64,000 bases of DNA, taken from the NCBI GenBank assembly GCA_008692225.1, contig VICG01000015.1:1887001-1951000 (forward strand), read 5' to 3'. The stretch's first letter is position 1. Each line of letters starts with the position of its first letter. Below the pieces are notes generated by a model, which saw nothing but the letters and a program-made list of their open reading frames with translations, ran no database searches and was not told where the DNA came from. The DNA is from Monilinia fructicola (taxonomy: Eukaryota; Ascomycota; Leotiomycetes; Helotiales; Sclerotiniaceae). The translations under genes and the position numbers were made by a program. Positions 49,826 to 61,842 of this stretch are shown piece after piece.

Positions 49826-51167
49826 CTTGGCTTGGATAAACAGTAGATTGTTGATGAATAAAATAAAACGAGTGAAAATGAACGGTTCCTCCTATCACCT
49901 ATGCGCTCCACGGGTAAGAAACTCATATATACCCACTCACATTACTCCAACCCGCATATCATCAAGTTGTAAAGTACAAAATTTTATCTATGGTATCCGA
50001 CGACGTGTGATCTTTTTTAAAGTATTTGTTATAATCTCGTCATACATCTCCTAACGATTGGTATAACTTCAGCATCAGTATACTTCAATAAAGGAAATTA
50101 ATATCCTTCTCCGTACGTGTTGACTGTTCAGCAGATCTTCGATACCAGATGAGATATCCCCTCGGGCTATTTCCATTGGTCTCCAAGTCAGCTTGTGAAT
50201 CCATAGTATCACGTGGTGATGTGCGATACATATGTTTCAAACACGACGTGTAACGGAACAATAGGACAAAGTTCTATCACCATGCACAAGTTAGTTTGTG
50301 ATGGTATCGATGTCCTACTCACAGCTTCACCCTAGTACCAGTAGTAACAAACTCTAGTATCAGCTACCGGCGTTAGACTTTGCTGTGGCCATCGCATTCT
50401 GTTGCGCCTCCAAATGTTGCAAAGAAGATTCTCTCCATGCAAGAACGACCTCAAAGCATAAAACCTCGATGATCTTATTTCTTGCCCAATCTCTCCACTG
50501 AATTCATAATTCCTGTTTAGCTCCAGCAACCCTCAGGCTATGTGATTCCATAAATGCCAACATCTTCGATTAGGACCTGTTAGTGAGGTCTTGGAACTTG
50601 TGTTTCCTATTCAAGTTCCAATCTTTGAACCATATGATATTCATTTCCTGGTGCAACGTTTTCGCCAGTTTGATTTTGTATTCAAGTTCGGGCTTACCCG
50701 TCCAAGAAGCTTCAACCTTATCTCTATGCTCCTTTTCAAGCTGGGCCCTTTCTCCTTGACGTCTGCTGGGTGTATTCAGTCAATATGTAAATATACTTAT
50801 TTTTCAGACTTTCCAGTTTCGTAGTCCCTCTCTAATTGTTTAAACTTTCATGACTGACAAAACTTGAGGTTGAAATCTGCTTGTCGTTTGTGCATTACCT
50901 AGGAATCTGCCATCGAGCGAGTGGCAAGATGTAATCTTTGCAAAAAGTTCAGTCTAACTAGTCCCTCTCGAACGGTCATAAATAAAAAAGCCACTTCTGC
51001 AAGTCTTGTCTCCTCTAGGTGACACCGAGTCTCTTCCCCGTGGTTGAGCCAGACGTTCAGAGTCTCTGCCCAATTTCCGGCTTGCTGTCGTTCAAACTCG
51101 TCGACAATTTGTACGGCATCTTGCTCCTGTTTTGCCTCCCTTCTAATATTTCTGCTTCAGGTCTAGT
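49826..51167. other. Intergenic, nothing recognised
   Basis: About 1.3 kb upstream of the CFEM gene. The first 100 bp are A-rich on the + strand (T-rich in gene sense). No other gene is seen. Confidence 0.6.
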
Positions 51168-52672
51168 TCATCTTATCTGTTGTTGTATGTGTTGAGCAGT
51201 AGCTTGACGTCTTTCTTCTGACCGCCGAATCATTGCATCAAGTTGCTTTTCTGTGCAATGACAAGTCCCCCATTTAGTCAAGCATACGCAACACCGGTGT
51301 GCATTACAAAGGAACATTATATGACGGCATGACTTAGTAATTTCTACGAATGCATTGCAACCAGGGCATATCCTCCATCCTTGCTCTTCTGCTAAGACAT
51401 TATTTTGCTCAATAACTCTCACCTGGCCGACAAACTTGTAATTTTGCATGCCATAGACCTCTGCATGTACTGTAAACTTTTGTTTCGCAAACCGGACAAG
51501 ATGCAATTCTCGAACGTTTGTCAACCAATTCTTTGGTAATCCATGTTTCAAAATTTGGCTTGATACAGTATACTCGGTCTGCTGCGGGCACTTGACGCTC
51601 TTTCGCCTTTAATAGGTAACTTTTCCCTAAATCTGCGTTGACATCTTTCACAATATCGGTATATGCTATTCCGCTGAGACAACACTTGACAGGCCACAAA
51701 GCTTCTACTTATATAGCCGCACGCACTATTATGTGCTACTTACCTTTGGATGCGTATGACGGAGAAAACTTACCAAGCCTCTCAAAACAATGCTTGGGAT
51801 AATGGTGACATTTCACGTTTACCACTCCACGGTCTGGGAAATTTCCAAAAAAGATACACATTCTCATTTTGAGAAGTCAGTAAGTTTTATTTGCAAAAAT
51901 CTCATGATTCATAGCCGGTAGCCTCCCTCACTACAGACTTACCCTTTTCCTTCCACTTCCTTAGCAATTTTCTGAAACGAGCAAAGGCGGATAATTTGCT
52001 GAATCTTGATTATCATTCCGCAGCAGACTTGGATTCTGAGTCAGAGGATGTATTAGTCTGTGTTGATGGTTGACTAATCACACGATTTTTTTCATGTTGC
52101 TCTGCACTCAAATCTTCATTGGCGTTGTCTGTGCATTCCAGTTAACAACTACAAACTCTGCAGGCGAAATCTTACTTGGAGGTATGGTATTAAAGGTCCA
52201 GCCACAAAGATATTTGATGGACTGAATCCTCCTGAACTCACCTGGATATCAACCTTGTTCTCATCTTACCTGGATAGGTTTTACTTCTGCGAGGCTCTTC
52301 TTCAATGATTTCCAAAGTACTAGCTCTATTTATGACTCTAGTAATGGATATCTTGAGAAGGGCATTAAGTTCTGGGATGCTATATTTGTTGGACATGCTG
52401 GTATTTCCAATTTCGAGTTCTCATGATGCACTAAACTCTTTCCAATCGACTTCATTTCTCATGATATCGGAGGTAAAGTTTGGAGCGGTATTGAGTTTGG
52501 CACTCCCATCAACGTATTCAAAGTGATCCGAAAGAGCACCATTCTGGTACGAGCTGGGTATTTCTTGTATAGCGACCTGCATTTCGTTGATAACGATTTG
52601 TAGGGTAGATAATGGTTGTGGCGGCAAGAAATCCTTCCCGGTTCCTTGTATTCTTGAGGAATCTGGGCATGG
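51168..52672 (-). pseudogene. Broken RBR-type (RING-IBR-RING) E3 ubiquitin ligase
   Basis: Minus-strand pieces in order. First is a helical N-terminal block from about 52672 (LPPQPLSTLQIVINEMQVAI, then NGALSDHFEYVDGSA). Next is SIPELNALLKISITRVINRAS near 52390-52330, then a basic FSKLSAFARFRKLLRKWKEK near 51990-51935. Part of RING1 follows (VKCHHYPKHCFERL, near 51820), then the IBR start (YLLKAKERQVPAADRVYC, SCPVCETKVYSTCRGLWH), and RING2 (WRICPGCNAFVEITKSC, CNAHRCCVCLTKW...CHC). This order is that of RBR ligases. It is broken by a TGA-TAA pair just before the basic block, by a +1 shift near 51421-51429 between IBR and RING2, and by further stops. No start codon is visible at the 5' end. I call it a pseudogene; part of the damage could be assembly error. 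Confidence 0.7.
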
Positions 52673-53671
52673 TCATGTGGCCCACCCATCAGGAAACCTG
52701 ATTACTAGAAGACACCATGAAGAACACTAATGATTATGTGTTTTCTGGAACAAGCGGACGTCAATGAAAGACTACCGACAGTTCGATGTCCAGATTTAGA
52801 TAAAGTAATTAAAATGAATTGGGAAAATAATGTCGGTATACTTATGAATGAGTAATATACGGCAGTCCATCATTATAATGCTAGCCAACTCATCATGAAA
52901 TGCACCGTGTAAGATAACATGGCCGCAAACCGTAAAAGCTGCTCAACCTCCCATGCAAAAGATTTCTTTTATAAGAGTCATCTCGCAGAGGTTAATGTAG
53001 AGTATAATGAAATATATTTTGAAACAACTGTTGGAATGAAACCAAAGAGTTGACCAGATCCCAGTATATTGATCAGTCTCATCAGGCTGATTATTCCCTC
53101 GCAAATTTCGTATCTTAACATCATAACCATAATGACGCAAGCTTTCAGGGACCATTCTTGACATTCAAGCTTCAGCTGTCCTTCTATCAACTACATCAAT
53201 TTGAGTTGAGACTAGAAAGATCAAGTACACCGATGAAGTGCAGTAGTCCAGGAGCTCAGTAACTCAGTCACTCAGTAACTCAATTTTGGGGTACAGAGCC
53301 CCAGTACTCCACACAAAAATTGCTTTCATCGCCGAGAAACGGGGCACTTGAAAACAACTATGAGTAAAGTTGGTAAAAATAAAGATAAAGATATCGTTGA
53401 GTTACGAGTAGTTACTAGTCTATCCTTATTGAAGGTAGATAGCATTGATTGTAGAAATATCAGAGGCCTTGCTGAAGTTTTGGAAATCACAGCTGATGAG
53501 TAGATCGTATTAGTTTGAGAAGTGTGGAAATTGGCTGTGTTCACGTGTGCCAATGCTGTAACAGGTTTCTGCTTTGTGGCCAACCGTTGATCATATCAGT
53601 ACCCTAACCGTCAAATGATCAGACCCTTGAAGATCCCTAAGCATATCCAAATTGAACGTCAGAAATGATGC
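52673..53671. other. Intergenic, nothing recognised
   Basis: About 1 kb. Includes a direct repeat of CAGTAACTCAGT near 53256-53282 and a GGGG-7 nt-CCCC foldback near 53288. No gene is seen. Confidence 0.5.
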
Positions 53672-55336
53672 CTATGTCCAAGAAATCACGGTTTCTCCGT
53701 CGCTGTCTTTCCAACACGCATATTTGCCTTTCATCTTTCCGTCACAACCAATGTAAAGTAAGAGGTATATTTCTTTAATCACTCCACCCCAGCAATTGAC
53801 CCTGATACTGCTCCAATCCTTTGATCTTTCGGCCGATACCCCCCATCCTGAAAACCCTCCGGAGATGTGGGTTAAAAGGTAAGACCAGAGAAGTTCCCGG
53901 CGATCCAATGCTCGTGTATCTATGAGCCAATATCCACGCTCAAAAGGAAGACAGGCACGAGTCTGTGAAGTAGGATTAAATACTTTCGGTAAGCCGGGGA
54001 CTGAGTTCAGCGATTCCAATGAAGACGTGATAAGTTTAGCTGGTGTAAGGTCCTCGGACGAAGTTGGAGGAATAAACTGCGAAATTGTGCATGTCGCCAT
54101 AGACTCTGGAGAAGGTGAACTTGACTTTGGAGGCATAGGGTTCGAGATGTGAGGAGCCTCCGGGGAAACAGAAGTAGAAGGTATACGAGGTGGAGGAAGA
54201 GATGCTGAAGATGTCTCAGCCGTGGTATCTGATATTATTAACTTTACCTTCTTGGGACTTTTGTCTATCGATGATGGGAACTCGACTCGCCGACGCTTGC
54301 TATTCGCATGTCGAGGTAAAGCGCTGGATGTTTCTGGTATTTCGGGTGTATCAGATATCGGTCCATTCTTTGAAATTCTAGCCGGATTCATGTCTTGATT
54401 TGAAAATCTCGCTGTGCCTTCCGTCTCCTTATTCCGAATTGTACGTGGATTCGAAATATCCGCAGGAGCTCCAGAAGTTGGTGAATTATCAGACCTATCA
54501 GAGTTCATGGCGTAAGGATTATCTGCAAGGGAACTTGATATTGGAGATACATGTCGATACCTGGTTTTGTTCCGCCGACGAGGAGGAGAAATTGGCGGGT
54601 ATTTTCTTGATGACAGTGAAGGAGCAACTTGTAGATTAACACAAGCTTCATACCTGAGAGAACTAGAAAGGGGTATAGCTTGAGGTACCTCAAGGTTCAA
54701 GCTACTCTCATCCGTGTTCTGTGATATCTTACTCATATCAGGAGAGTCCTGTGTGCTTTGCCCTTGTTGTAGATGATGTTGCAAAATTCGAGTTGGAGAT
54801 GAGAATTCGGGAAGAAACCTATTGTTCCCAGGCAAAGAATCTTCAATCACACTTGATAATTCTCTCTGGGATGACAATGAACTTTTCAATTCACTCGGCC
54901 GCGGCATTTGATATCCAGACTTTGTCCCTGTATACACTGCAGTCCGGCTTCGTGTTCGAAACATTGGAGAATCTCGATTATCTAGAACACTTCGAAAAGA
55001 GAGTTGAGGCGATTCCATAAGGTCAGATAATTCGTCCTCCGTAATTTCATTCTTGTATGCACCCGGATTCGTCTCTGGATCTTGGGTTGGTGGGCAATAC
55101 GACGCATTTTCATCATATTCTTGCGTCAATTGTAGCGGTTCCTCTTGAGATTGAACATCCAGTTCTTCCTGATTTTCTATTCTAGTTTGAGGGTCGTCTT
55201 GTAACTGTATATTTGTCGCATACTCAAAATTCAAATAAGCTCTTGCAAAAGCTCTGTATCTAGCATCATCTTGGACACGACTTGGTGCTGATGTATGAAC
55301 TAAGATCTCGACGTTTTCTCTTGTTGGGTGAGCCAT
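53672..55336 (-). CDS. 554-aa mostly disordered protein with a conserved-looking C-terminal domain, function unknown
   Basis: Single uninterrupted frame, ATG at 55336, stop ending at 53672. The N-terminus (about residues 1-45, including ILVHTSAPSRVQDDARYRAF) looks folded. Residues 50-430 are Ser/Pro/Asn/Glu-rich and probably disordered, with basic clusters (SPPRRRNKTRYR, NSKRRRVEF, KSPKKVKL) that look like nuclear signals. The last 100 residues are rich in Trp, Tyr and Gly (ERGYWLIDTRAL, HISGGFSGWGV, YACWKDSDGETVISWT) and look like a compact domain. I recall similarly built fungal proteins of unknown role but cannot name a family. The low share of frame breaks in this long gene makes it a good control for sequence quality. 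A nuclear role is inference. Confidence 0.8.
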   Translation of the reverse strand: MAHPTRENVEILVHTSAPSRVQDDARYRAFARAYLNFEYATNIQLQDDPQTRIENQEELDVQSQEEPLQLTQEYDENASYCPPTQDPETNPGAYKNEITEDELSDLMESPQLSFRSVLDNRDSPMFRTRSRTAVYTGTKSGYQMPRPSELKSSLSSQRELSSVIEDSLPGNNRFLPEFSSPTRILQHHLQQGQSTQDSPDMSKISQNTDESSLNLEVPQAIPLSSSLRYEACVNLQVAPSLSSRKYPPISPPRRRNKTRYRHVSPISSSLADNPYAMNSDRSDNSPTSGAPADISNPRTIRNKETEGTARFSNQDMNPARISKNGPISDTPEIPETSSALPRHANSKRRRVEFPSSIDKSPKKVKLIISDTTAETSSASLPPPRIPSTSVSPEAPHISNPMPPKSSSPSPESMATCTISQFIPPTSSEDLTPAKLITSSLESLNSVPGLPKVFNPTSQTRACLPFERGYWLIDTRALDRRELLWSYLLTHISGGFSGWGVSAERSKDWSSIRVNCWGGVIKEIYLLLYIGCDGKMKGKYACWKDSDGETVISWT

Positions 55337-57774
55337 GATTGTTGTAATTTTGAACTTTGTTCATTTTATTTCTGATGATAAATGAAGATATTGATTGTAA
55401 ATAAGAATGGGCAATGATGATGATGATGATGATATCAAAATAAGATAGGAATTGGAGTTTAGCCTTGTCTGAAGTTGTTGATGTTTGTTGCTCTGGCAGA
55501 CACTAAGTTTAACCTTAATTGTAGCCTTGGCTGCAAGGCTAGAATCTTATGGAAACCAGTTTCCAGACCATTTTTATCAAGTTGAAGTATCCACCCCAAG
55601 GCCAGACGTCTCTCATCCTTCTTAACATCACCACAACCCACCGTGATATACACTCCATCCATCATCCACTCAACCATCCAGCCTTTTCCTTCCACCATAT
55701 AATACTGATCATATCACTCACTAACTTCAGATTATGGTCTTTGTTCACACAGAAGTATATATGTGTGTGTGTGTGTATTGTGAGTTCCAAACCTACTATA
55801 TTCTACAATCAGACTTGATTGTATTTGTATTTGACCTATCGATATATTTGAATACTATCTACAGCAACCTTTGCTCTCCTATGACGCTTGAAACTCCTGA
55901 GCCTCACTCATCCAACTGACCTGGTGGACTGTTGTCTGAAATGGCATGTCTGGAAGCATGGTCATCTGCAAGTGCAAGGATGATAGTTTTGAATATGGTG
56001 TCTCGTTCTTACATCTTACACTCTATTATCTGGAATGACAAACCAAGCTCCTTTACACCATGTCACGCCACTGTCAATCTGGCTGTGAACAAGAGTAACT
56101 CTTCGTAGAAGATTACTGATGAGCTACTTCTTTGTCAATGTGTTCAGACCCGGACTTTGTGGTCCACATTGTAAAAGTTTGCTGTCAAACAATACTATAG
56201 CTTTGAAGCGTCTTTTGACGCAAATGCTCAGCTGCTGCCATCCGTGTGACGAAACATGATCAGTCAAATCTCTATCAAGGTTAGAAGTTCAATATAAATC
56301 TTGTCCAACAGTAGCCCTTTCCATCTTCCACCATGGAGCACCTATCAACTCTTTTTTCCCCATCTCCAGCCTTCAATCAAATGTTCGATAATGTAATAGC
56401 TTTTCGCTGTTCACACCAAGTGATGTAGCGAAATTTGTTCTTTTCAAAACAACTTCGGGATATGTTCAATAATCGCTGGCTATCCTTTGGTATTCTGAGA
56501 TATCAGCCCCCTATCAGTAGTTTCAAAAGATGCCCCAGCAATTTTCTTGAACTGGCCTAACCAACTTGTCTTTGATCCTGCCAACTACTAAGTAGTGTCT
56601 CTGGAAAGCAGGTAAGGAGGATTAGATCATCAAAACATAGCAATCAATTTCCTAGTGAAAGAATGACCTGTATCAAGGTTTGATGGACCATAAAGATTGA
56701 AATGCCCTTGCTCTGGAACTTGACCATTGTTTCTGGATACAAGGGCTGAAATTGCTCATGTCCTGAAAAGTATGTGGCTTTGCAATGACTTGAACATTAG
56801 CGACCCTAAGTGCATTTAGCGTATTATTATTTCTTTTGGGGTGCACAATTGGAGATCATTCAGTAGGGGTTCGATAATTACGATTATACTTATTGCAACA
56901 TTGTGATTCATATTGCACAAAGATTTTTATACTATCAGAGAATTAGAGAACCAATGAACGTCTATGAATGTGGCGATAGTGGTGTGAATAAACGTTTCTA
57001 CATTGTTGCCGCTCATGCTATCTTAAATCTAGACTCGTGAGTGTGAAGGACTGGACATGGATGGACCCATAGTAACCAGAGATGTTAGCCGCTGATTTTA
57101 ATGTGTTAAATTAGAAGAATAACTATGCCGTGCCTCCACATAAGCTATCAGGAGTTGCGAATTGCGATTCGAACTTCGGATTGATGATGTGAAGGAACCA
57201 CTATACCTTCCTATTGATGATGGCATGACCTAAGTAGCAGACCATTCAATCATTATCAACTCTACATAATATTCGATTTATTATTGCAACAAAATCATAT
57301 TGCAAAGTACTGATACATGTTGAATCTCTGCCTCGATGACTGATGCTTGTCTTGGGAATCAAACCGAGAACCGCACCTCTTGAGAGTATTAGCATGTGAA
57401 GGGCACAAAAAGCATATCCGAAACCTCGAAACTCATTAGATTTCAATTAATGACACGGCATATTGGTTAACTGTGTGTGAGTAGGGAAGCCTTCAGACAA
57501 ACAGGTCATTATCAGCACTCTTCCCTAACCTATGGTCTAAAAAACAGTGCCCTTATATGAGAATCAACTCTTTCTACTCATCCAAATGTGTTGCCTCACA
57601 ACCTGCTGACAATAATCTCAAATTAGGAAAATATTGACTTCAGACTGGCACTTTGATTAGTAGCGGTAGTATCTCACCAATCATGGTGAGTGTGTTCTAT
57701 TGGAGAAAGACTGGAACTTTCCCTGAGCAATCCAGGTACAATCACGAAAACACTCCCGCCGCTCCTCCTCGGCC
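55337..57774. other. Intergenic, nothing recognised
   Basis: About 2.4 kb. Contains (GAT)n at 55414-55433 and (TG)n at 55762-55776. No reading frame longer than about 90 codons with credible composition is present. Confidence 0.6.
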
Positions 57775-58428
57775 ATGAGCTCGCTGGCTCTTTATTTTCT
57801 CAATCACACACCAAAAAAGCACGTCATTCGTATCTTCCAAGAAACATCTTCATCTCATGAAACTAATTCGAACTATCTAGCCAGTGCATACCACAGCACA
57901 ATTGAAAGCGTAATAAACTATTTCCAAAGTGAGATAGTCTGTAAAGATGAGGAAGCCTTTGAGGGATTTCAAGCAGTCATGGTTGACCCAGTGCTTGATC
58001 CAAATTTCCGGATGATCAGAAAGAGTATGTTGATACTGTGAAGTTGGTTTAGGTGACTGTTTCCGAATCGTAATCGTTTGCTTGCCTTTTCAATTCATAT
58101 CGGAGCTGTAACCACAATCCTGCTTCCGATTATCAGACTTTGACACACGGGATGATATCATCTAGTGATCCAGCACACCGGCCACGATTATTATGGAAAA
58201 CCAAGAGAAGCCCGAGCGTTATGGACTTGGAATCCTAATATAAAGAATATCAAATTTCTGGATTATGACTTGGCTGTATATTTTGAAAGGGTTATCAAGA
58301 TGGGAGCCGAAGTCCAAAGCTTTGGAGTCTTCAAAGCCGTACACAATACTGAATATATAGTAGCTACCGGCTTTTGGGCCAGCGCTGGAATCATAGGTGG
58401 TTATCCTCATGGAGGAAGAAAGTCATAG
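57775..58428 (+). CDS. Unknown 170-aa protein, two exons
   Basis: Exon 1 is 57775-58024 and exon 2 is 58166-58428. The 141-nt intron has GTATGT/CTAG ends and the phases agree, so both frames fuse to 170 aa with no break. Exon 1 carries YFLNHTPKKHVIRIFQ, then YHSTIESVINYFQSE and FEGFQAVMVDPVLDPNF. Exon 2 carries MIQHTGHDYYGKPREAR and FERVIKMGAEVQSFGVFKAV, and a Gly-rich end (GFWASAGIIGGYPHGGRKS). Size and alternation of helices and strands would suit a small alpha+beta fold, but no family is recognised. It could also be the 3' part of a longer gene whose 5' exons are not evident. Confidence 0.55.
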
Positions 58429-59042
58429 TCCTCACATATAAGTAAATGGATTGGTGACTGATCAAGTGTTTTGATGGGAGGAAGTTGCGGTGTCGGGAAT
58501 GCTCATCGCTACAGCTCCAAATTAGTATTCCGGATCTGTACTTGGCGATTTCTGGAGGAGGGAGAACATACGCGGTCGTCCTTTCAATGACAAACAGAGG
58601 CTATTTAGATGTAGAAAAGACAAGATGAGTAACTCATTCACTGAACTCGCTAACCGATCTGTCACCACACCATGATTTTTGACTTGTCTTGATCTTTCAA
58701 GTGTAATTTGCGGTTACATATCTAGAGTAGCTCAAATACTAGCCAATATTTTCATCGTATCTTAACCTATCCCGGGAATGCTATGCTGTAATACCCCATG
58801 TAGAGTCCACTCGGTACGTAAATGAGAGACTATGATTATGAAAATCCGTACTGATATAAGTATGAACAATGCTTAATAGAGATGAATTTGAAGGTTCCCC
58901 AATACTTCCCGCACTCGGAAACAGCCGCATTATGTTTGACAAAGTCGTGGTAACCAGATATAACCTCATGCTCCACTGAGATACATAACCCAATGCTGGC
59001 AATCGAAAAATAATTTAATAACCATATTGAATTACTCCCTAC
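58429..59042. other. Convergent intergenic region
   Basis: About 0.6 kb between two convergent genes. No gene is seen. Confidence 0.6.
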
Positions 59043-60916
59043 TTATTGTTTTGATAACCCTATCGCAATGTCACGACCTACCAATCTCCCCACGTTCTCA
59101 CCCACAGTCCATGCCAGCTCTACCGAACTACCCAATGGTCCCTCTGCCCCATTTGTCGTCCAGATATTCTTGCCCAGTTGAAAATCTCCCTTGATTTCTT
59201 TCGGCAGCAAAGCTTGCATTGACGGATATGCGTATGGGATCTGGTGTTGGGTCCAGCTCTCTGTAATGTCTTTCGTGAGGCCGAGGGAAGTCACCAAAGT
59301 GACGTTAGAGATGGGTTGGGAAGAGAGAAGTCGGTACATGTATTTTGCGGAATTGTCATATCCGACGATGGGTCGCAAAAGTGAAAGTTCGATTATCGAA
59401 TCGAAGGCTGGGTCTTTGGGATCATGAGAATTGATGATAGGAAGAAGTTGAGCGGGTAATGAAGATCCAGATTTGAGAAACGAGGAAGAAATTGGAGAGG
59501 GAGCCAAGAAGAATGTAATGTATACTGGCTGGTATTCGATATCATACCCAGTTTCATAATTCGTGAATTGTTCCTGGTGCTCCATATTTCCCAATAAATC
59601 CGAGTAATTAGACGGTGAAGCTATAATGATCTTGTCAAGAACTTCGGCATTCAGCGGTGATTCGTGGTCGAGGACATCTTCCCACTGCAGAATCCAATTC
59701 TCATAACCCTCTGTGAGCTCTTCCCATTGAATTTTGGTTACTTTGGATGAGACACGCAGTTTTGCACCACTATCCTTTAATGCATTCTCCATCATCATCT
59801 GAAATACTCCCCTATTTTCAGGCTTCTGACACCCAATCTCTTCTCGTTCAAGAGCCATACTTAGTGCTAGATCGCTTAAGTGTTCAATTGATTGTCCAGT
59901 ATGGCGTCTTACTTGAGGTGCTAATATATCTCGTGCGTAGTTGTCCCCGATTTCATTCATCCTCAATCTGTCACTGGCAGGTATGCTGAACGGTAACCAT
60001 GTATACTGCTTTGACATTACACGGATGATCTCTTGAACAGATTGTGTAGGGGAATTCGTCTCGGCCATGGTATCGAGGAATGAATTGAAAGAATTCATAG
60101 TGCCGATTGGAACCTTAGGTGCCCGCCAAATGGAAGTGCCGTATCTTATTAAGAGGGATAGGTAGTGGGTCCACGGTGTAGTAGTATAAGGTCGATAAGT
60201 TTCAACGATTATATGCGTTGGATCGAAACTGTGAATGTTAGAACATTATCCTTCCAACCTCCCCATATGAATATCCAGTACATTATGGATGTCAGTTCAG
60301 AGGAGAAAGAAACATACAAGGCAACTTTTCCCACCCCTAACTCCTCACCCTCAGCGATGATACTCTCTTGTTTCTCCTCCCCTACCACACCACCAATAGT
60401 CTCCAGAAGATCTCCATTAAATGCTCCCCCAGCTACATCCTCTACCTCAATCACCATAGGACTAGTATCCTCAACAGTCATCCTTCCTCCAATTCTAGTT
60501 TTCTCCTCGTAAATAATAATCTCAACATTAAGATCCACATTGTGATTTCTTAATATTGCAGTATGGGCAAGAACTTCATTCCGTACACCTCGCGCTGCAG
60601 CAATGCCCGCTGGTCCAGCACCGACAATCCCAACCTTGATATCCACGACTTTAATCTCCGGTTTTGGGTTTGGTTGAGGATTGATTGAAGACAAGAAATT
60701 ATCAAGACCAACAATTATTCCTACAGTTAATAGTATCGCAGTGAAGGCGCGCAATATTGTCAAAACAATCTTAGAGATTTTATTCCCACCATCTCTAGGG
60801 TATGATCGAGGATATTCAAAGGAGTTGGAAAGGATAGGTGAGGTCTCAGAATATTCTGGAGGAGCTTCAGAGGTATATGACGGCGGTGATGATGCTTTGT
60901 AGGTTTTGCTTGCCAT
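59043..60916 (-). CDS. Prenylcysteine oxidase/lyase-like FAD enzyme
   Basis: Two exons: 60916-60318 and 60228-59043, joined across an 89-nt intron (GTATGT/CACAG), giving 594 aa with no break. A cytosolic Pro/Tyr-rich N-terminus is followed by one membrane helix (about 50-70, IVLTILRAFTAILLTVGIIV), so the enzyme part faces the lumen or exterior. Then come the FAD-binding GIVGAGPAGIAAARG (about 96-110) and the second flavin motif IGGRM. The rest matches the prenylcysteine lyase domain, for example FDPTHIIVETYRP and the C-terminal GAEGPLGSSVELAWTVGENVGRLV. Such enzymes release free cysteine and a prenyl aldehyde from farnesyl- or geranylgeranyl-cysteine. The N-terminal tail has PPSY and PPEY motifs like those in the small protein encoded next door. 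Confidence 0.9.
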
Positions 60917-61519
60917 GATTGCTTCGATATTATCGCACTTTGTTTACATTGAGTGTAGTTGAGTAGAGGTCGTGAAGTTTTGTCATCTAGGACAAAGTTA
61001 CTGCTCCAGAGGCTGCTCCAGAAGATAGCTATACCAAATTACTGGTCAAGAACTGGTCCTAATATTCATAAGCAGTGGAAAATCGATGATTCAAGTGAGA
61101 TTAATTGAAGTAAAGTAGAGGAAGGTATTGTTTTGTTTGATTGTTGCGCCCCTCGCTACTGGTGGTCTCGTGAATGCGGCCTCTTGCAGATAAACAGGGG
61201 TACAGACACACACAGGATTGGACACCATAATTCAGTGTTACCCCGATGGGCTTTTCGTCAAGGAATCCAAATTTCAAACAAGGAATAACCAAATCGATCA
61301 TTGTTTTGGTCGTTTTTGAATGATCGTTTGAATGGTTGTTCATTAGTCTCGTCGTTGTAACAGATCTTGGTATTTTTTCTTCCTATAGACATTATAACTT
61401 CTAGTTTTCAAAGTCTCAATTTCCATGCAAGATCCTTTTGAAACACTTAGGTGATACCATCCTGAGCATACTGACTCCAGATTAGATTGCAACATGAGGT
61501 CAGATTTGACATCAACCAT
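60917..61519. other. Intergenic, nothing recognised
   Basis: About 0.6 kb between two minus-strand genes. The part next to 60917 should carry the promoter of the prenylcysteine oxidase-like gene. Confidence 0.55.
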
Positions 61520-61777
61520 TTACCAAGGTCCGATCTGTGGCCAAAATATACTCGAGACAACGATGGTGAAAAGTACGAGATAAAACCCGAGGACCAGTAG
61601 AATGATGAGTATCGATATGTAAGTCGCAGCATGAAATCGAGATGCATCTTCAAGCCGAGTGACGGGGTTTCGATATGGACGAGGCTCGGTGGGGAGATGA
61701 AGGTCTAGCAGTGAGGTTCTTTCAGTATAAGAAGGTGGGCGAGAGGTATATGGTGGAGGTGGATCATTGTTGTTCAT
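61520..61777 (-). CDS. 85-aa single-pass membrane protein with PY motifs
   Basis: Single exon with ATG at 61777. The N-terminus has PPPPY and PPSY followed by TERTSLL, and one strong hydrophobic helix (about 50-75, YISILIILLVLGFYLVLFTIVV) ends near the C-terminus. PPxY motifs are binding sites for WW domains such as those of Rsp5/Nedd4 ubiquitin ligases, and ERTSLL-like signals resemble dileucine sorting motifs. I infer a small endomembrane protein. It lies upstream of the prenylcysteine oxidase-like gene on the same strand and its head resembles that enzyme's N-terminal tail. It may be a partial duplicate. No intron is seen. Confidence 0.55.
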   Translation of the reverse strand: MNNNDPPPPYTSRPPSYTERTSLLDLHLPTEPRPYRNPVTRLEDASRFHAATYISILIILLVLGFYLVLFTIVVSSIFWPQIGPW

Positions 61778-61842
61778 TGTGAATTTAATAACCTATCTGG
61801 CGTGTATTTGAAGGTTATGATGAAGAGGGGTAGGAGGATGTT

